The notes under the pieces are model-generated. The model made no database searches. It saw only the letters and a program-made list of their open reading frames with translations, and was not told the origin of the DNA. DNA of 50,009 bases, taken from assembly GCA_013697635.1 (NCBI GenBank), contig JACCWM010000210.1, positions 1 through 50,009 on the forward strand, written 5' to 3'. Both the position numbers and the translations under genes were made by a program. Below are positions 9,480 to 17,697 of this stretch, piece after piece; within the stretch, counting starts at the first letter, position 1, and each line of letters starts with the position of its first letter. This DNA comes from Lujinxingiaceae bacterium. GTDB lineage: Bacteria > Myxococcota_A > Bradymonadia > Bradymonadales > Bradymonadaceae.

Positions 9480-10133
9480 CTATATTGGCGCGTCTTCGGC
9501 GGACACCCAGCTGCAGATCGGGCAGCTCTCGACCACATGTCCTCGTGCCGGGCAATGCTCTCGGCCAAAGTAGATGATCTGCAAGTGGCGGCGCGTCCAG
9601 GTGTCGCGGGCAAAGTAGGCCTTGAGGTCTTTTTCGGTCTGCACGACGTTCTTGCCGCTGCTCAGCCCCCAGCGCTCGGCCAGCCTGTGAATGTGTGTGT
9701 CGACGGGAAAGGCCGGCACGCCGAACCACTGGGCCATGACCACCGAGGCGGTCTTGTGGCCGACGCCAGGCAGGGCTTCGAGGGCCTCGAGCGTGTCGGG
9801 CACCTGGCCTTCGTGCTCGGCGACGAGGATCTGGGCGAGCCGTTGCACATTCTTGGCCTTGGTCGGCGCGAGCCCGCAGGTGCGAATCGCCCCCAAAATC
9901 TGCTCGACACTGAGCTCGGCCATGTCAAAGGCGTTGTCGGCAAGCGCGAAGAGCGCGGGGGTGACGAGGTTGACGCGTTTGTCGGTGGTCTGCGCCGAGA
10001 GCAGCACGGCGATCAGTAGGCTGAACGCGTCGCTGTGGTCGAGCGGGATGGGCGGCTCGGGGTAGAGCTCGTCGAGGATGGTGGCGATGCGCTCAGCGCG
10101 CGCGGTCAACTGGTCGGACGTCGATTCTTCCAA
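9480..10133 (-). CDS. nth: Endonuclease III (DNA glycosylase / AP lyase)
   Basis: This base-excision repair enzyme removes oxidised pyrimidines and nicks at abasic sites. The helix-hairpin-helix (LPGVGHKTA, with the catalytic Lys) and the catalytic Asp segment (VDTHIHR) are clear. The [4Fe-4S] loop is unusual: three cysteines remain as C-x9-C-x2-C (EHCPARG...ESCPIC) and the protein ends ten residues later without the fourth Cys of the usual C-x6-C-x2-C-x5-C pattern. I chose the TTG at 10133, which lies 9 bases after GGGAG and gives 217 residues, close to E. coli Nth (211). A GTG at 10139 is an alternative. The frame stays open upstream to 10253, but that part overlaps the preceding gene. It overlaps the end of the upstream membrane protein gene by 41 bases, so coupled expression is likely. 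Confidence 0.92.
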   Translation of the reverse strand: MEESTSDQLTARAERIATILDELYPEPPIPLDHSDAFSLLIAVLLSAQTTDKRVNLVTPALFALADNAFDMAELSVEQILGAIRTCGLAPTKAKNVQRLAQILVAEHEGQVPDTLEALEALPGVGHKTASVVMAQWFGVPAFPVDTHIHRLAERWGLSSGKNVVQTEKDLKAYFARDTWTRRHLQIIYFGREHCPARGHVVESCPICSWVSAEDAPI

Positions 10134-10488
10134 AAGCACGATCTCCCAAATGGCCAAGCGCCGAGCGGCCCGCGGGGCGTCCGGCGGCGGCGTGGTACAT
10201 CCCGATGATGGCCGGGATATAGCACAGCACTGCCAGTGGGAAAAAGACGGCACAGCTAACCAGCGACATTAATATCAGCGCATAGCACAGACAAAAGCAC
10301 GCTGCGGCCGCTCGTGCGTGGTTCAGGGCGAAGGCGTTGTCGCGTTTGGCAAAGGCTATCAGAAAGACAGGCACGCCGAACAAGACACTTGCATAGGAGA
10401 AGAGCGCCATGGCACGGCCGTGCTCGATGGTTTCGAGCGCGAAGCCGGGCTGCGCGTCGGTGGCGGGTCGTGTCGTCGGGCTGCTCAT
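10093..10488 (-). CDS. Small membrane protein, DUF4870/Tic20-like
   Basis: The 131-residue product has three hydrophobic segments (MALFSYASVLFGVPVFLIAF, the stretch around ACFCLCYALILMSLVSC, and AVFFPLAVLCYIPAIIGMY) joined by short polar loops, including HARAAAA. This resembles the DUF4870 family of short inner-membrane proteins of unknown function. The C-terminal ~30 residues are Arg/Gly/Ala-rich because they overlap the start of nth in another frame. The gene is divergent from fumC, with 143 bases between the starts. Confidence 0.7.
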   Translation of the reverse strand: MSSPTTRPATDAQPGFALETIEHGRAMALFSYASVLFGVPVFLIAFAKRDNAFALNHARAAAACFCLCYALILMSLVSCAVFFPLAVLCYIPAIIGMYHAAAGRPAGRSALGHLGDRAFGRIDVRPVDRAR

Positions 10489-10631
10489 CGCGCGGCTCTG
10501 GGCCAGGTCAAGGCGTCACCCTGACAAATAGAGCACGCCAAGTGTCGCTTGAAGTTTCCAACGCTTTGTAGTCATCTCGCCGCCGGCTAAAGGTGGATAA
10601 ACGAGACTGTTCAACTCTTAAGGAGGGCGTC

Positions 10632-12020
10632 GTGGCGACACGTACCGAGATCGACAGCATGGGGCCGGTGGAGGTTCCCGCGGATCGTTACTGGGGAGCG
10701 CAGACACAGCGCTCGCTGCATAACTTCAAGATCGGTGGGCACCGCATGCCGCGCCCGATGATCAAGGCATTGGGGCTTGTGAAGTCGGCGGCGGCCGAGG
10801 CGAACTTTGAGCTGGGCGAGCTCTCCGAGGCCAAGTTGAACGCCATCCAGGAGGCAGCAAAAGAGGTGATCGACGGGCTGCTTGACGAGCACTTTCCGCT
10901 GGTCGTCTGGCAAACCGGCAGCGGCACACAGACCAACATGAATACCAATGAGGTGATCGCCAACCGGGCGATTGAGATGCTCGGCGGAACGCTCGGCTCC
11001 AAGGAGCCGATCCATCCCAACGACGACGTCAACAAGAGCCAGTCGACCAACGACAGCTTCCCGACCGCAAGCGCGGTGGCGATCGTCGATCAGTTCTATG
11101 CGGAGTTGTTGCCGGCGCTGGCGCGACTGCAAGGCGCGCTCGAGCACAAGGCCGAGGCTTTCTGCGATATCGTCAAGGTGGGAAGAACTCACCTGATGGA
11201 TGCCACGCCCCTGACGCTTGGCCAGGAGTTCTCCGGCTACGCCGCCCAACTTGGCTACTGTGAGCGAGCAATTCGCAGCTCGCTCGAGCTGCTCTGCGAG
11301 CTGGCTATCGGCGGCACGGCCGTTGGAACGGGCATCAACTCCAAGCCTGGCTACGCCGAGAAAGTATGTGAGAGCCTGGCGCGCACCACCGGCTATCCGT
11401 TCATCTCGGCGCCGAACAAGTTCGCGCTTCTGGCCGGTAAAGAGGCGATCGTCGAGGGTCACGGCGCACTCAAGACCTTGTCAACCTCACTTAACAAGAT
11501 CGCCAACGACATCCGCTGGATGGCCAGCGGCCCGCGCTGTGGTCTGGGAGAGCTCTTCATTCCCAGCAATGAGCCGGGCTCGTCGATCATGCCCGGCAAG
11601 GTCAACCCGACGCAGAGCGAAGCGCTGACGATGGTCTGCGCCCACGTCATGGGCAACGACGCAGCCGTGGGCTTTGCCGCCTCACAGGGCGCCTTTGAGC
11701 TCAACGTCTACAAGCCCATGCTCGTACACAACGTGCTCGAATCGACGCGACTGCTCACCGATGCGATGAACTCGTTTACGGACAATTGTGTGGTGGGCAT
11801 TGAGCCCAACCACGAGCAGATCAAGGATTACCTGGAGCGCAACCTGATGCTTGTCACCGCCCTCAACCCCGTGATCGGCTATGATCGCGCCGCCGAGGTC
11901 GCCAAGAAGGCGCACAAGGAGAACAAGACCTTGCGCCAGACGATCATTGAGCTAGGCTATCTCAGTGGCGAGGATTTCGACCGCGCGGTCAGGCCGGAGG
12001 ACATGATCAGCCCGCGCTGA
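10632..12020 (+). CDS. fumC: Fumarate hydratase class II
   Basis: FumC interconverts fumarate and L-malate in the TCA cycle and needs no iron-sulfur cluster. The 462-residue length fits the family (E. coli FumC 467). Signatures seen are [10 protein letters not shown], the substrate-binding [18 protein letters not shown], and the fumarase/aspartase signature [11 protein letters not shown]. The chosen start is GTG 10632, five bases after a perfect AGGAGG at 10621-10626. An upstream in-frame ATG at 10593 lacks such a site. Confidence 0.97.
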   Translation: MATRTEIDSMGPVEVPADRYWGAQTQRSLHNFKIGGHRMPRPMIKALGLVKSAAAEANFELGELSEAKLNAIQEAAKEVIDGLLDEHFPLVVWQTGSGTQTNMNTNEVIANRAIEMLGGTLGSKEPIHPNDDVNKSQSTNDSFPTASAVAIVDQFYAELLPALARLQGALEHKAEAFCDIVKVGRTHLMDATPLTLGQEFSGYAAQLGYCERAIRSSLELLCELAIGGTAVGTGINSKPGYAEKVCESLARTTGYPFISAPNKFALLAGKEAIVEGHGALKTLSTSLNKIANDIRWMASGPRCGLGELFIPSNEPGSSIMPGKVNPTQSEALTMVCAHVMGNDAAVGFAASQGAFELNVYKPMLVHNVLESTRLLTDAMNSFTDNCVVGIEPNHEQIKDYLERNLMLVTALNPVIGYDRAAEVAKKAHKENKTLRQTIIELGYLSGEDFDRAVRPEDMISPR

Positions 12021-12141
12021 GCGGTTGAGCGCTCAGCGAGGTTGCCGAACGCCTGGCGGCTCGCATATTAGAGGGCTGCTGGCGATCGCACGCTCGCGGT
12101 TCGAGCCTCACAGACAAACGCCGAGCTCCCGGTCAATCGCG

Positions 12142-12738
12142 ATGAAACGTCCTACCGCACAACTCGTCTTGTCCGCCTATGCTCAGGGCATCTTTCCCAT
12201 GGCGCATCCGGAGGAGGATTACCGCATCTACTGGTATGCGCCCGATCCGCGGGCGATCATCCCGCTCGATGGGCTGATCGTCTCGCGTCGATTGCGCCAG
12301 AGCGTGCGCCAGGCAATCTACGAGATCCGCGTCAACACGGCCTTCAACGAGGTCATCGCTCAGTGCGCCGCGCCGCGTGAGATCGAGGCCGAGACCTGGA
12401 TCTCCGAGGGGCTGACGGCGGTGTTCGGCGAGCTGCACCGGCTGGGATTTGCCCACTCGATCGAGGCCTGGAGAGATGATTGCCTCGTCGGCGGCCTCTA
12501 CGGCGTCGGAATTGGAGGTTTTTTCGCTGGCGAGTCGATGTTCTTTCGCGAAACAAACGCCTCGAAGCTCTGTCTGGTTCATCTCGTCGAGCGCATGCGC
12601 GCGCGCGGTTTTAGCTTGCTCGACGTGCAGTTCATGACCGCGCATTTGCGCAGCCTGGGCGCCGTGGAGATCCCGCGCTCTGACTATGAAAGCCAACTTG
12701 TCGAGGCGATCGGACGCCCCTGCGTCTTTGCCGAGTGA
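12142..12738 (+). CDS. aat: Leucyl/phenylalanyl-tRNA--protein transferase
   Basis: This enzyme transfers Leu or Phe from aminoacyl-tRNA to the N-terminus of proteins that start with Arg or Lys, marking them for ClpAP degradation through ClpS (N-end rule). Family motifs are present: AYAQGIFPMA, YWYAPDPRAIIPL, FAHSIEAW, GGFFAGESMFF, NASKLCL and LLDVQFMTAHLRSLGA. The 198-residue length is usual for the short form. The frame is open to 12025, but ATG 12142 is the start that fits the family N-terminus; its ribosome binding site is weak. Confidence 0.95.
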   Translation: MKRPTAQLVLSAYAQGIFPMAHPEEDYRIYWYAPDPRAIIPLDGLIVSRRLRQSVRQAIYEIRVNTAFNEVIAQCAAPREIEAETWISEGLTAVFGELHRLGFAHSIEAWRDDCLVGGLYGVGIGGFFAGESMFFRETNASKLCLVHLVERMRARGFSLLDVQFMTAHLRSLGAVEIPRSDYESQLVEAIGRPCVFAE

Positions 12739-12797
12739 CCAGCGTTTACAAAGCACGGAATACCGACGACCTCTCACGCCTTGTTCACTAACTTTCC

Positions 12798-12829
12798 TTG
12801 ACTCCGTAGGTATTTACGGAGTGTACAGT
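12798..12829 (+). promoter_or_regulatory. MerR-type promoter/operator with an overlong spacer
   Basis: TTGACT (-35, 12798-12803) and TACAGT (-10, 12824-12829) are separated by 20 bases, longer than the 17 preferred by sigma-70. The spacer carries a perfect dyad, CTCCGTA (12802-12808) and TACGGAG (12815-12821), six bases apart. This is the layout of promoters activated by MerR-family proteins through DNA untwisting, and its half-site is close to the mercury MerR operator. It lies 67 bases before merR and points toward it, so autoregulation is the direct reading. Confidence 0.85.
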
Positions 12830-12896
12830 GATTCTCTTGAACAACGCGCTCGGATCTCGGCGAGTCGCGCACGTCGATGTAGTAAAAGGAGAACGC

Positions 12897-13307
12897 ATGC
12901 CCGCGAGAACGATCAGCAAGCTAGCACAAGAGGCAGGCGTTCATGTGGAGACCGTGCGCTACTATGAGCGCATCGGACTGCTCGAGCAACCGGAGCGGCC
13001 CGATGAGGGATGGCGCGTCTACAGTGACGAGGCCGTGAAGCGAATTCGCTTTATCAAGCGGGCCCAGGAGCTCAGTCTCACCCTCGACGAGATTCATCAG
13101 CTGATCAAAATTGGCTTTGATTTAAACGAGGCAGGTTGCGCCGAGGTGCGCGAGCTTACCGACTCGAAGCGGCGCGAGGTCAGCGATAAGATCCGCAGCC
13201 TGCAGGCGGTTCACTCGCGGCTCAAGGAACTCGTCGAGCGCTGCGACAGCTCGGAATCGGAAGAGGGCTGTCCGATCATCAACGCGCTCGAGAATCCAGA
13301 GGCCTGA
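12897..13307 (+). CDS. MerR-family metal-responsive transcriptional regulator, mercury-MerR-like
   Basis: The 136-residue protein has the MerR winged helix-turn-helix (ISKLAQEAGVHVETVRYYERIGLL) and a dimerisation helix. Three cysteines match the Hg(II)-binding pattern of MerR: one in GCAEVRE, and two spaced C-x8-C with GCPII after the second, as in the family. Start is ATG 12897 with AAAGGAG upstream; an in-frame read-through to 12828 overlaps the promoter and is not used. No merA, merT or merP gene lies nearby, so the target may be merR itself, the downstream operon or a distant locus. A Pb, Cd or Zn sensor of the same family is possible, but the C-x8-C-P spacing favours thiophilic metal. 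Confidence 0.9.
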   Translation: MPARTISKLAQEAGVHVETVRYYERIGLLEQPERPDEGWRVYSDEAVKRIRFIKRAQELSLTLDEIHQLIKIGFDLNEAGCAEVRELTDSKRREVSDKIRSLQAVHSRLKELVERCDSSESEEGCPIINALENPEA

Positions 13308-13495
13308 AGACCTGCCTGGAAGGCGCACCTAAGAAAAGAACGCCCGTTACACAGAATACCTTGCCGAGCGCGCCGTATTATCCTAAGTACAAAGGCACCG
13401 ATTCTCGGTCAAGACGTCCGTCGCCGACAAGACCACCGCGTGGTCATGTTGTCGCGCAACCCAACACACACCTACTTTCACCTCGGAAATCTGGA

Positions 13496-14107
13496 ATGGA
13501 GAGAGATCCGCAGCAACGTCGTTTGATCGTCACCCAGGGTGACATCACACTGATCCCGCTCAAGGAAGGCGCCCTTGTCAATCCGTCAAACACGGGGCTG
13601 ATCCTCAACAGCGGTGTCGGGGCTCAAATTGCCCGGCGCGGAGGGCCGTTCATGCAGCAGACGTTGCATATGGCGCGCAGCCGCTTGCGCAACAACCGCC
13701 TCGACCCGGGCAAGGCGCTCGCCACCGAGCCGGGCCAACTTCACGCCAAGAAGCTCATCCATGTGGCGATCATCGGCGCCAAGAAGGTCAACAACCGCTT
13801 GATCTCCAACGCGATCTTGAATGCCTACGACATGGCAGACGATCTTGAGCTTCGCCAGGTGGCCTTTCCTGCCGTGGGCTGCGGCGTCAGTGGTTTCCCG
13901 ATGGACAAGTTCTTGGAGCTCTTCTGGCGCATCACGGCCGAAGAGCTGCCGCGTGCAAGCCACCTTCGCGAAGTGTATCTTTGCGTCTACGAGGGTGAGG
14001 AGTTCGAGGCTGCGCGCGCCTACGCCACCGAGCACGCCGACGAGCTACCGAAGTCGATCGTCGTCGAAGTCAACGAGACCGGTCTTGCGCCAGGCATGTT
14101 TCGCTGA
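13496..14107 (+). CDS. Macro-domain protein (ADP-ribose-binding type)
   Basis: The 203-residue product is a single macro domain: TQGDITLIPLKEGALVNPSN opens the fold, followed by GLILNSGVGAQIARRGG, the loop that cradles the distal ribose in family members, and AFPAVGCGVSGFP, the phosphate-binding loop. Macro domains bind or hydrolyse ADP-ribose derivatives; the usual NAAN is NPSN here. Start is ATG 13496. The frame is open further upstream, but that part is basic and low in complexity, unlike a domain. The stop codon overlaps the mevalonate kinase start (TGATG), so the two are translationally coupled. An association with NAD or ADP-ribose metabolism is inference. Confidence 0.87.
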   Translation: MERDPQQRRLIVTQGDITLIPLKEGALVNPSNTGLILNSGVGAQIARRGGPFMQQTLHMARSRLRNNRLDPGKALATEPGQLHAKKLIHVAIIGAKKVNNRLISNAILNAYDMADDLELRQVAFPAVGCGVSGFPMDKFLELFWRITAEELPRASHLREVYLCVYEGEEFEAARAYATEHADELPKSIVVEVNETGLAPGMFR

Positions 14108-15078
14108 TGAGCTCGCCGGCCACGGGTCAGGGTTTTGGTAAACTGATTTTGTTTGGGGAGCATGCCGTCGTCTATGGGCAAATGGCCGTTGTGGCCGGTC
14201 TTGATCGAGGCGCCCAGGCGCTGGTCCAGGCTGGGCCGAGCGGTCAGCCAAGCCGGCTGCGTCTCTTCGACTCCTGCGGTGTCGAGGCGCCACACCACTC
14301 TCAAAATCCCAACGATACAAGGCTTGGCAAGGCCTTTGAGGCGATGCTCGCGCTCTTCGAGCTCGACGCCGCCAGTCTCGAGGTGTGCCTCACGATCAAC
14401 CTCCCGGCTGGCGCCGGACTGGGCAGCTCGGCGGCACTCGCTGTGGCGTTGAGCCGGGCGCTGGCATGCTACAACGGACTGACCGAGGTGCAAGCTGCGC
14501 CGCGCGTCGAGGCCGCCGTCGAGCGCTGTGAGACGATTTTTCACGGCGCGGCCTCCGGCATTGACCAGGCTGCGGCGCTTCGCGGTGGTCTGTTCGGATT
14601 CGAACGGCTCGCCGGTGCTCCTGCTCGGCTAACGCCGCTCGTGGTGCCCGAAGTGCGTGTGGCGATCTGCCAGGCCGGGGCGTCGGCTTCGACGGCACAG
14701 ATGGTCGCCGCCGTTGCTGCTCTGCTCGCGCGCGAGCGCTCCCTGGTCGAGCGCGTCAACGCCGTCATAGGCGAGATCGCCCGTGAGGCACTCGGCGCGT
14801 TGGAGGCCGGTCACTGGGCTCGCCTTGGCGATCTGATGAACATCAATCACGGCGCGCTCGTTTCGCTGGGCGTCTCCACCATGGAGCTCGATCGGGCCTG
14901 CCACGTCGCTCGTGCGGCCGGTGCACCGGGCGCCAAGCTCACCGGCGGCGGCGGTGGTGGCTGTGTCTATGCGCTCGTGCCCGATGGCGCCGGCGATGTG
15001 CTTGAGGCCTGGCAGGCGATCGGTTTGCAAGGCTTCGAGGTGGTGCTCGGCAGCCAGGCTCCAGAGGTGACTCCATGA
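14107..15078 (+). CDS. mvk: Mevalonate kinase (GHMP kinase family)
   Basis: This enzyme phosphorylates mevalonate to 5-phosphomevalonate in the mevalonate route to isopentenyl diphosphate. Family motifs are clear: GKLILFGEHAVVYGQ near the N-terminus, the ATP-binding LPAGAGLGSSAALA, GAASGIDQAAA and the C-terminal KLTGGGGGGCVYAL loop. The length of 323 residues is usual. It shares one base with the macro-domain gene upstream and its stop overlaps the mvaD start by four bases (ATGA), giving a tight three-gene unit. No phosphomevalonate kinase or IPP isomerase gene lies in this window. Confidence 0.93.
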   Translation: MSSPATGQGFGKLILFGEHAVVYGQMAVVAGLDRGAQALVQAGPSGQPSRLRLFDSCGVEAPHHSQNPNDTRLGKAFEAMLALFELDAASLEVCLTINLPAGAGLGSSAALAVALSRALACYNGLTEVQAAPRVEAAVERCETIFHGAASGIDQAAALRGGLFGFERLAGAPARLTPLVVPEVRVAICQAGASASTAQMVAAVAALLARERSLVERVNAVIGEIAREALGALEAGHWARLGDLMNINHGALVSLGVSTMELDRACHVARAAGAPGAKLTGGGGGGCVYALVPDGAGDVLEAWQAIGLQGFEVVLGSQAPEVTP

Positions 15079-16067
15079 CCAAGGCGACCGCGCTCGCTCA
15101 TCCCAACATCGCGCTCGTCAAGTACTGGGGAAAGCGCGATCAGCGCCTGAATCTGCCGGCTTCGGCGAGCCTCTCGTTGACTTTGGCGGGCATGGAGACG
15201 CGCACCAGCGTGGAGTTCGACGAGGCGCTCGAGGGCGACCTCGTCGAGCTCAACGGCGTCTTGTTGACCCACGCCCACAACCTGCAGCGCGTCACGGCCT
15301 TTCTCGATCGCGTGCGCGAGATGTCGGGCAGGCGCCGCTTTGCCCGTGTGCAAACCCACAACAACTTCCCGACCAGCGCCGGCCTGGCCTCCTCGGCCTC
15401 GGCCTTTGCCGCCCTGGCGCTGGCCGCGAGCGCGGCGGCTGATCTCGAGCTCTCGGCCAGCGAGCTCTCCGTGCTCGCGCGCCTGGGTTCGGGCTCGGCG
15501 GCGCGCAGCATCTTTGGCGGCTTTGCCGAGATGAAGGTCGGCCATCGCCCCGACGGCCAAGACAGCTTCGCCGTGGGACTAGCTGACGAGGCGCACTGGG
15601 ATTTGCGCTGTCTGGTCGCGATAACGGCACACGGCGAGAAGGCCATCGGCTCGACCGACGGCATGCTCCAGACGATGAGCAGCTCACCCTACTACGATCC
15701 GTGGATCGCCCACGTGCCGGGCGACATTGAGGCTGCTCGCCAGGCCATCGCCGCGCGCGACTTCGAGGCGCTTGGCGTCGTCGCCGAGCGCAGCTGTTTG
15801 CGCATGCATGCCAGCGCGCTGGCCGCCGATCCGGGAATCCTCTATTGGAATCCGACCACGGTGCGCCTGATCCACGGCGTCCGCCTGGCGCGAGCGCAAG
15901 GCCTGCCCGTGTTCTTCACGATCGACGCCGGACCCCACGTCAAGGTGTTCTGCCCGGCCAATGAGCGCGCCGCGTGCGAGACGATTTTGCGCGATGTCGA
16001 GGGTGTGCTCGACGTGCTCTCAACGCGGCCCGGCCCGGGCGCGCACCTGCTTGACGAGCGCCTTTAG
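15075..16067 (+). CDS. mvaD: Diphosphomevalonate decarboxylase
   Basis: The enzyme makes isopentenyl diphosphate from 5-diphosphomevalonate using ATP. Motifs include ALAHPNIALVKYWGKRD, SASLSLTL, the ATP loop PTSAGLASSASAFAALA and TIDAGPHVK, which contains the catalytic Asp. The 330-residue length is normal. ATG at 15075 overlaps the stop codon of mvk. The gene ends with a 4-base overlap with the convergent purE. With mvk it shows the lineage uses the mevalonate route, which is known from myxobacteria but unusual among Proteobacteria-like groups. Confidence 0.96.
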   Translation: MTKATALAHPNIALVKYWGKRDQRLNLPASASLSLTLAGMETRTSVEFDEALEGDLVELNGVLLTHAHNLQRVTAFLDRVREMSGRRRFARVQTHNNFPTSAGLASSASAFAALALAASAAADLELSASELSVLARLGSGSAARSIFGGFAEMKVGHRPDGQDSFAVGLADEAHWDLRCLVAITAHGEKAIGSTDGMLQTMSSSPYYDPWIAHVPGDIEAARQAIAARDFEALGVVAERSCLRMHASALAADPGILYWNPTTVRLIHGVRLARAQGLPVFFTIDAGPHVKVFCPANERAACETILRDVEGVLDVLSTRPGPGAHLLDERL

Positions 16068-16600
16068 CGCTCCTTCCAGGGCGCCTTCTTCGACGCGTCC
16101 TCGGCCAGCTTGTTGCGATAATTCGCGTGGCGCTCGCGAAGCGCCGGGTCGGCAAGCGCCAGGATGCGGGCAGCGAGGATCGCGGCGTTGGGAGCGCCGC
16201 CGGAGCCGACCGAGACCGTGGCCACCGGGATGCCCGAGGGCATTTGCACCATCGAGAGCAGGGAGTCGAGGCCGTCGAGCGTCGAGGACTTGATCGGCAC
16301 GCCGATCACCGGAAGATTCGTGGTCGCGGCGACGACGCCGGCCAGATGGGCGGCGGCGCCGGCGGCGGCGATGATGATCTTGAGGCCGCGCTTCTCGGCC
16401 GCCTGGGCGTAGGCCAGCGCACGCTCCGGTGTGCGGTGGGCCGAGAGCACCAGGCGCTCAAAAGGAATCTGCAGCTCCTCGAGTATGTCGCAGGCCTTCT
16501 TCATCACCGGCCAATCGGAGTCACTTCCCATAATCACGCCGACGACGGCGCGCTCACCGGGTCCGACGACGTCAACTTCTGCGTCGAAATCATATTGCAT
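16064..16600 (-). CDS. purE: N5-carboxyaminoimidazole ribonucleotide mutase
   Basis: PurE rearranges N5-CAIR to CAIR in purine synthesis. The 178-residue protein shows VGVIMGSDSDWPVM, LSAHRTPERA, IIAAAGAAAHLAGVVAA and GIPVATVSVG. These are class I PurE hallmarks. The start was set at ATG 16600, with AGGAGA seven bases upstream; an in-frame ATG at 16615 overlaps that site. No purK is adjacent in this window. The 3' end overlaps the end of mvaD by four bases on the opposite strand. Confidence 0.97.
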   Translation of the reverse strand: MQYDFDAEVDVVGPGERAVVGVIMGSDSDWPVMKKACDILEELQIPFERLVLSAHRTPERALAYAQAAEKRGLKIIIAAAGAAAHLAGVVAATTNLPVIGVPIKSSTLDGLDSLLSMVQMPSGIPVATVSVGSGGAPNAAILAARILALADPALRERHANYRNKLAEDASKKAPWKER

Positions 16601-16689
16601 GGCGGCTCTCCTCATACGGGTTGAAGTTTTGGTGCTGTTGGTTCGCTGGACGCTTGCGCGCGCCCTTTATACAGGAAGTTCGTCAGGCT

Positions 16690-17697
16690 TCAAGACCGAG
16701 CGCGGTTCAAGCGATCCCAGATTGCGTGCCACTGCTCGGTGCGCGGCGGCGCCTCGATCACGATCAGCTCACAGCCCAAGGCATCGAGGCGGTGCAGCGC
16801 CTCATAGAAGTGCTCGGCGTAGGCTGCGGGCTCGGCCGGCAAGACGATTGCCAGCTCCGGGTCCGTGCTCGAAGCTAAGCGCGAGGGGTGCAGGCTCAAC
16901 CGACCCACGCGAGTCATACCATGGTCGTTATCAGCCTCGATGTGCTCGACGACCATGACGCGCGCGCGCGGTGCGTAGTGCTTTCGGGCAAGGCCAGGCG
17001 CAAGCTGGGGGCGCTGCTCGTCGCTTGCAGGCTCGCTTTTTGCGTAGTCGATCGTCGGTGCAACGCGGGCGAGCTCGGCGCGCCCGAGCATGCCGGGGCG
17101 AAGGATCTGCGGCGCGGCTCCCAGCAGCGAGACTACCGTCGATTCGATGCCAACCTGGGTGGGTCCGGCGTCGAGGATCAGATCGACGCCCGTGCCCAGG
17201 CCGTCGGCGACGTGGGCCGCCGTCGTTGGCGAGATATGGGTGTAGCGGTTGGCGCTGGGCGCGGCGATCGGCATGGCGGCCAACGTGATCAATGCCAGAG
17301 CCACCGGATGAGCGGGGATGCGAATGCCAACGCTGTCCAGCCCGGCGCTGACCAGCGACGGTATGAGCGCGCGCTTGGGAAGTACCAGCGTGAGCGGTCC
17401 GGGCCAAAAGGCCGCAGCCAGCGCCTCGGCCTCAGCCGGCCAGTGCGTAACGAGCGCTCGGGCTGCTTGGATGCTGGCCACGTGAACGATCAGCGGATTG
17501 CGCTCAGGGCGCCCCTTGGCGGCAAAGATTCGGGCGACGGCCGCCTCGTCGAGCGCGTTGGCGCCCAGGCCATAGACCGTCTCGGTAGGAAAGGCCACGA
17601 GCCCGCCCGCGCTCAAGATCCGTGCGGCCTGCTCCAACAACTCCGGCTCGGGATGCAAAGCATCGACCCTGAGGACTGCCGGGCGCTGCGAGCTCAC
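16690..17697 (-). CDS. Threonylcarbamoyl-AMP synthase, Sua5 type (two-domain)
   Basis: It makes threonylcarbamoyl-AMP from threonine, bicarbonate and ATP, the first step of the t6A37 modification of ANN-decoding tRNAs. The YrdC domain (about residues 15-200) has GGLVAFPTETVYGLG, KGRPERNPLIVH, PGPLTLVL and SAPSANRYTHISPT. The C-terminal third (AP GLARKHYAPRARV ... Rossmann-like) is the Sua5 domain, so this is the long Sua5 and not short TsaC. The GTG start at 17697 overlaps the stop of the HAD gene by four bases (GTGA), so the pair is coupled. Confidence 0.94.
   Translation of the reverse strand: MSSQRPAVLRVDALHPEPELLEQAARILSAGGLVAFPTETVYGLGANALDEAAVARIFAAKGRPERNPLIVHVASIQAARALVTHWPAEAEALAAAFWPGPLTLVLPKRALIPSLVSAGLDSVGIRIPAHPVALALITLAAMPIAAPSANRYTHISPTTAAHVADGLGTGVDLILDAGPTQVGIESTVVSLLGAAPQILRPGMLGRAELARVAPTIDYAKSEPASDEQRPQLAPGLARKHYAPRARVMVVEHIEADNDHGMTRVGRLSLHPSRLASSTDPELAIVLPAEPAAYAEHFYEALHRLDALGCELIVIEAPPRTEQWHAIWDRLNRARS

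Noticed and set aside
12061-12115. Possible tRNA T-arm (GGTTCGAGCC) upstream of aat
   Set aside because: The flanking bases do not form the T stem, and no acceptor or anticodon stem could be found.
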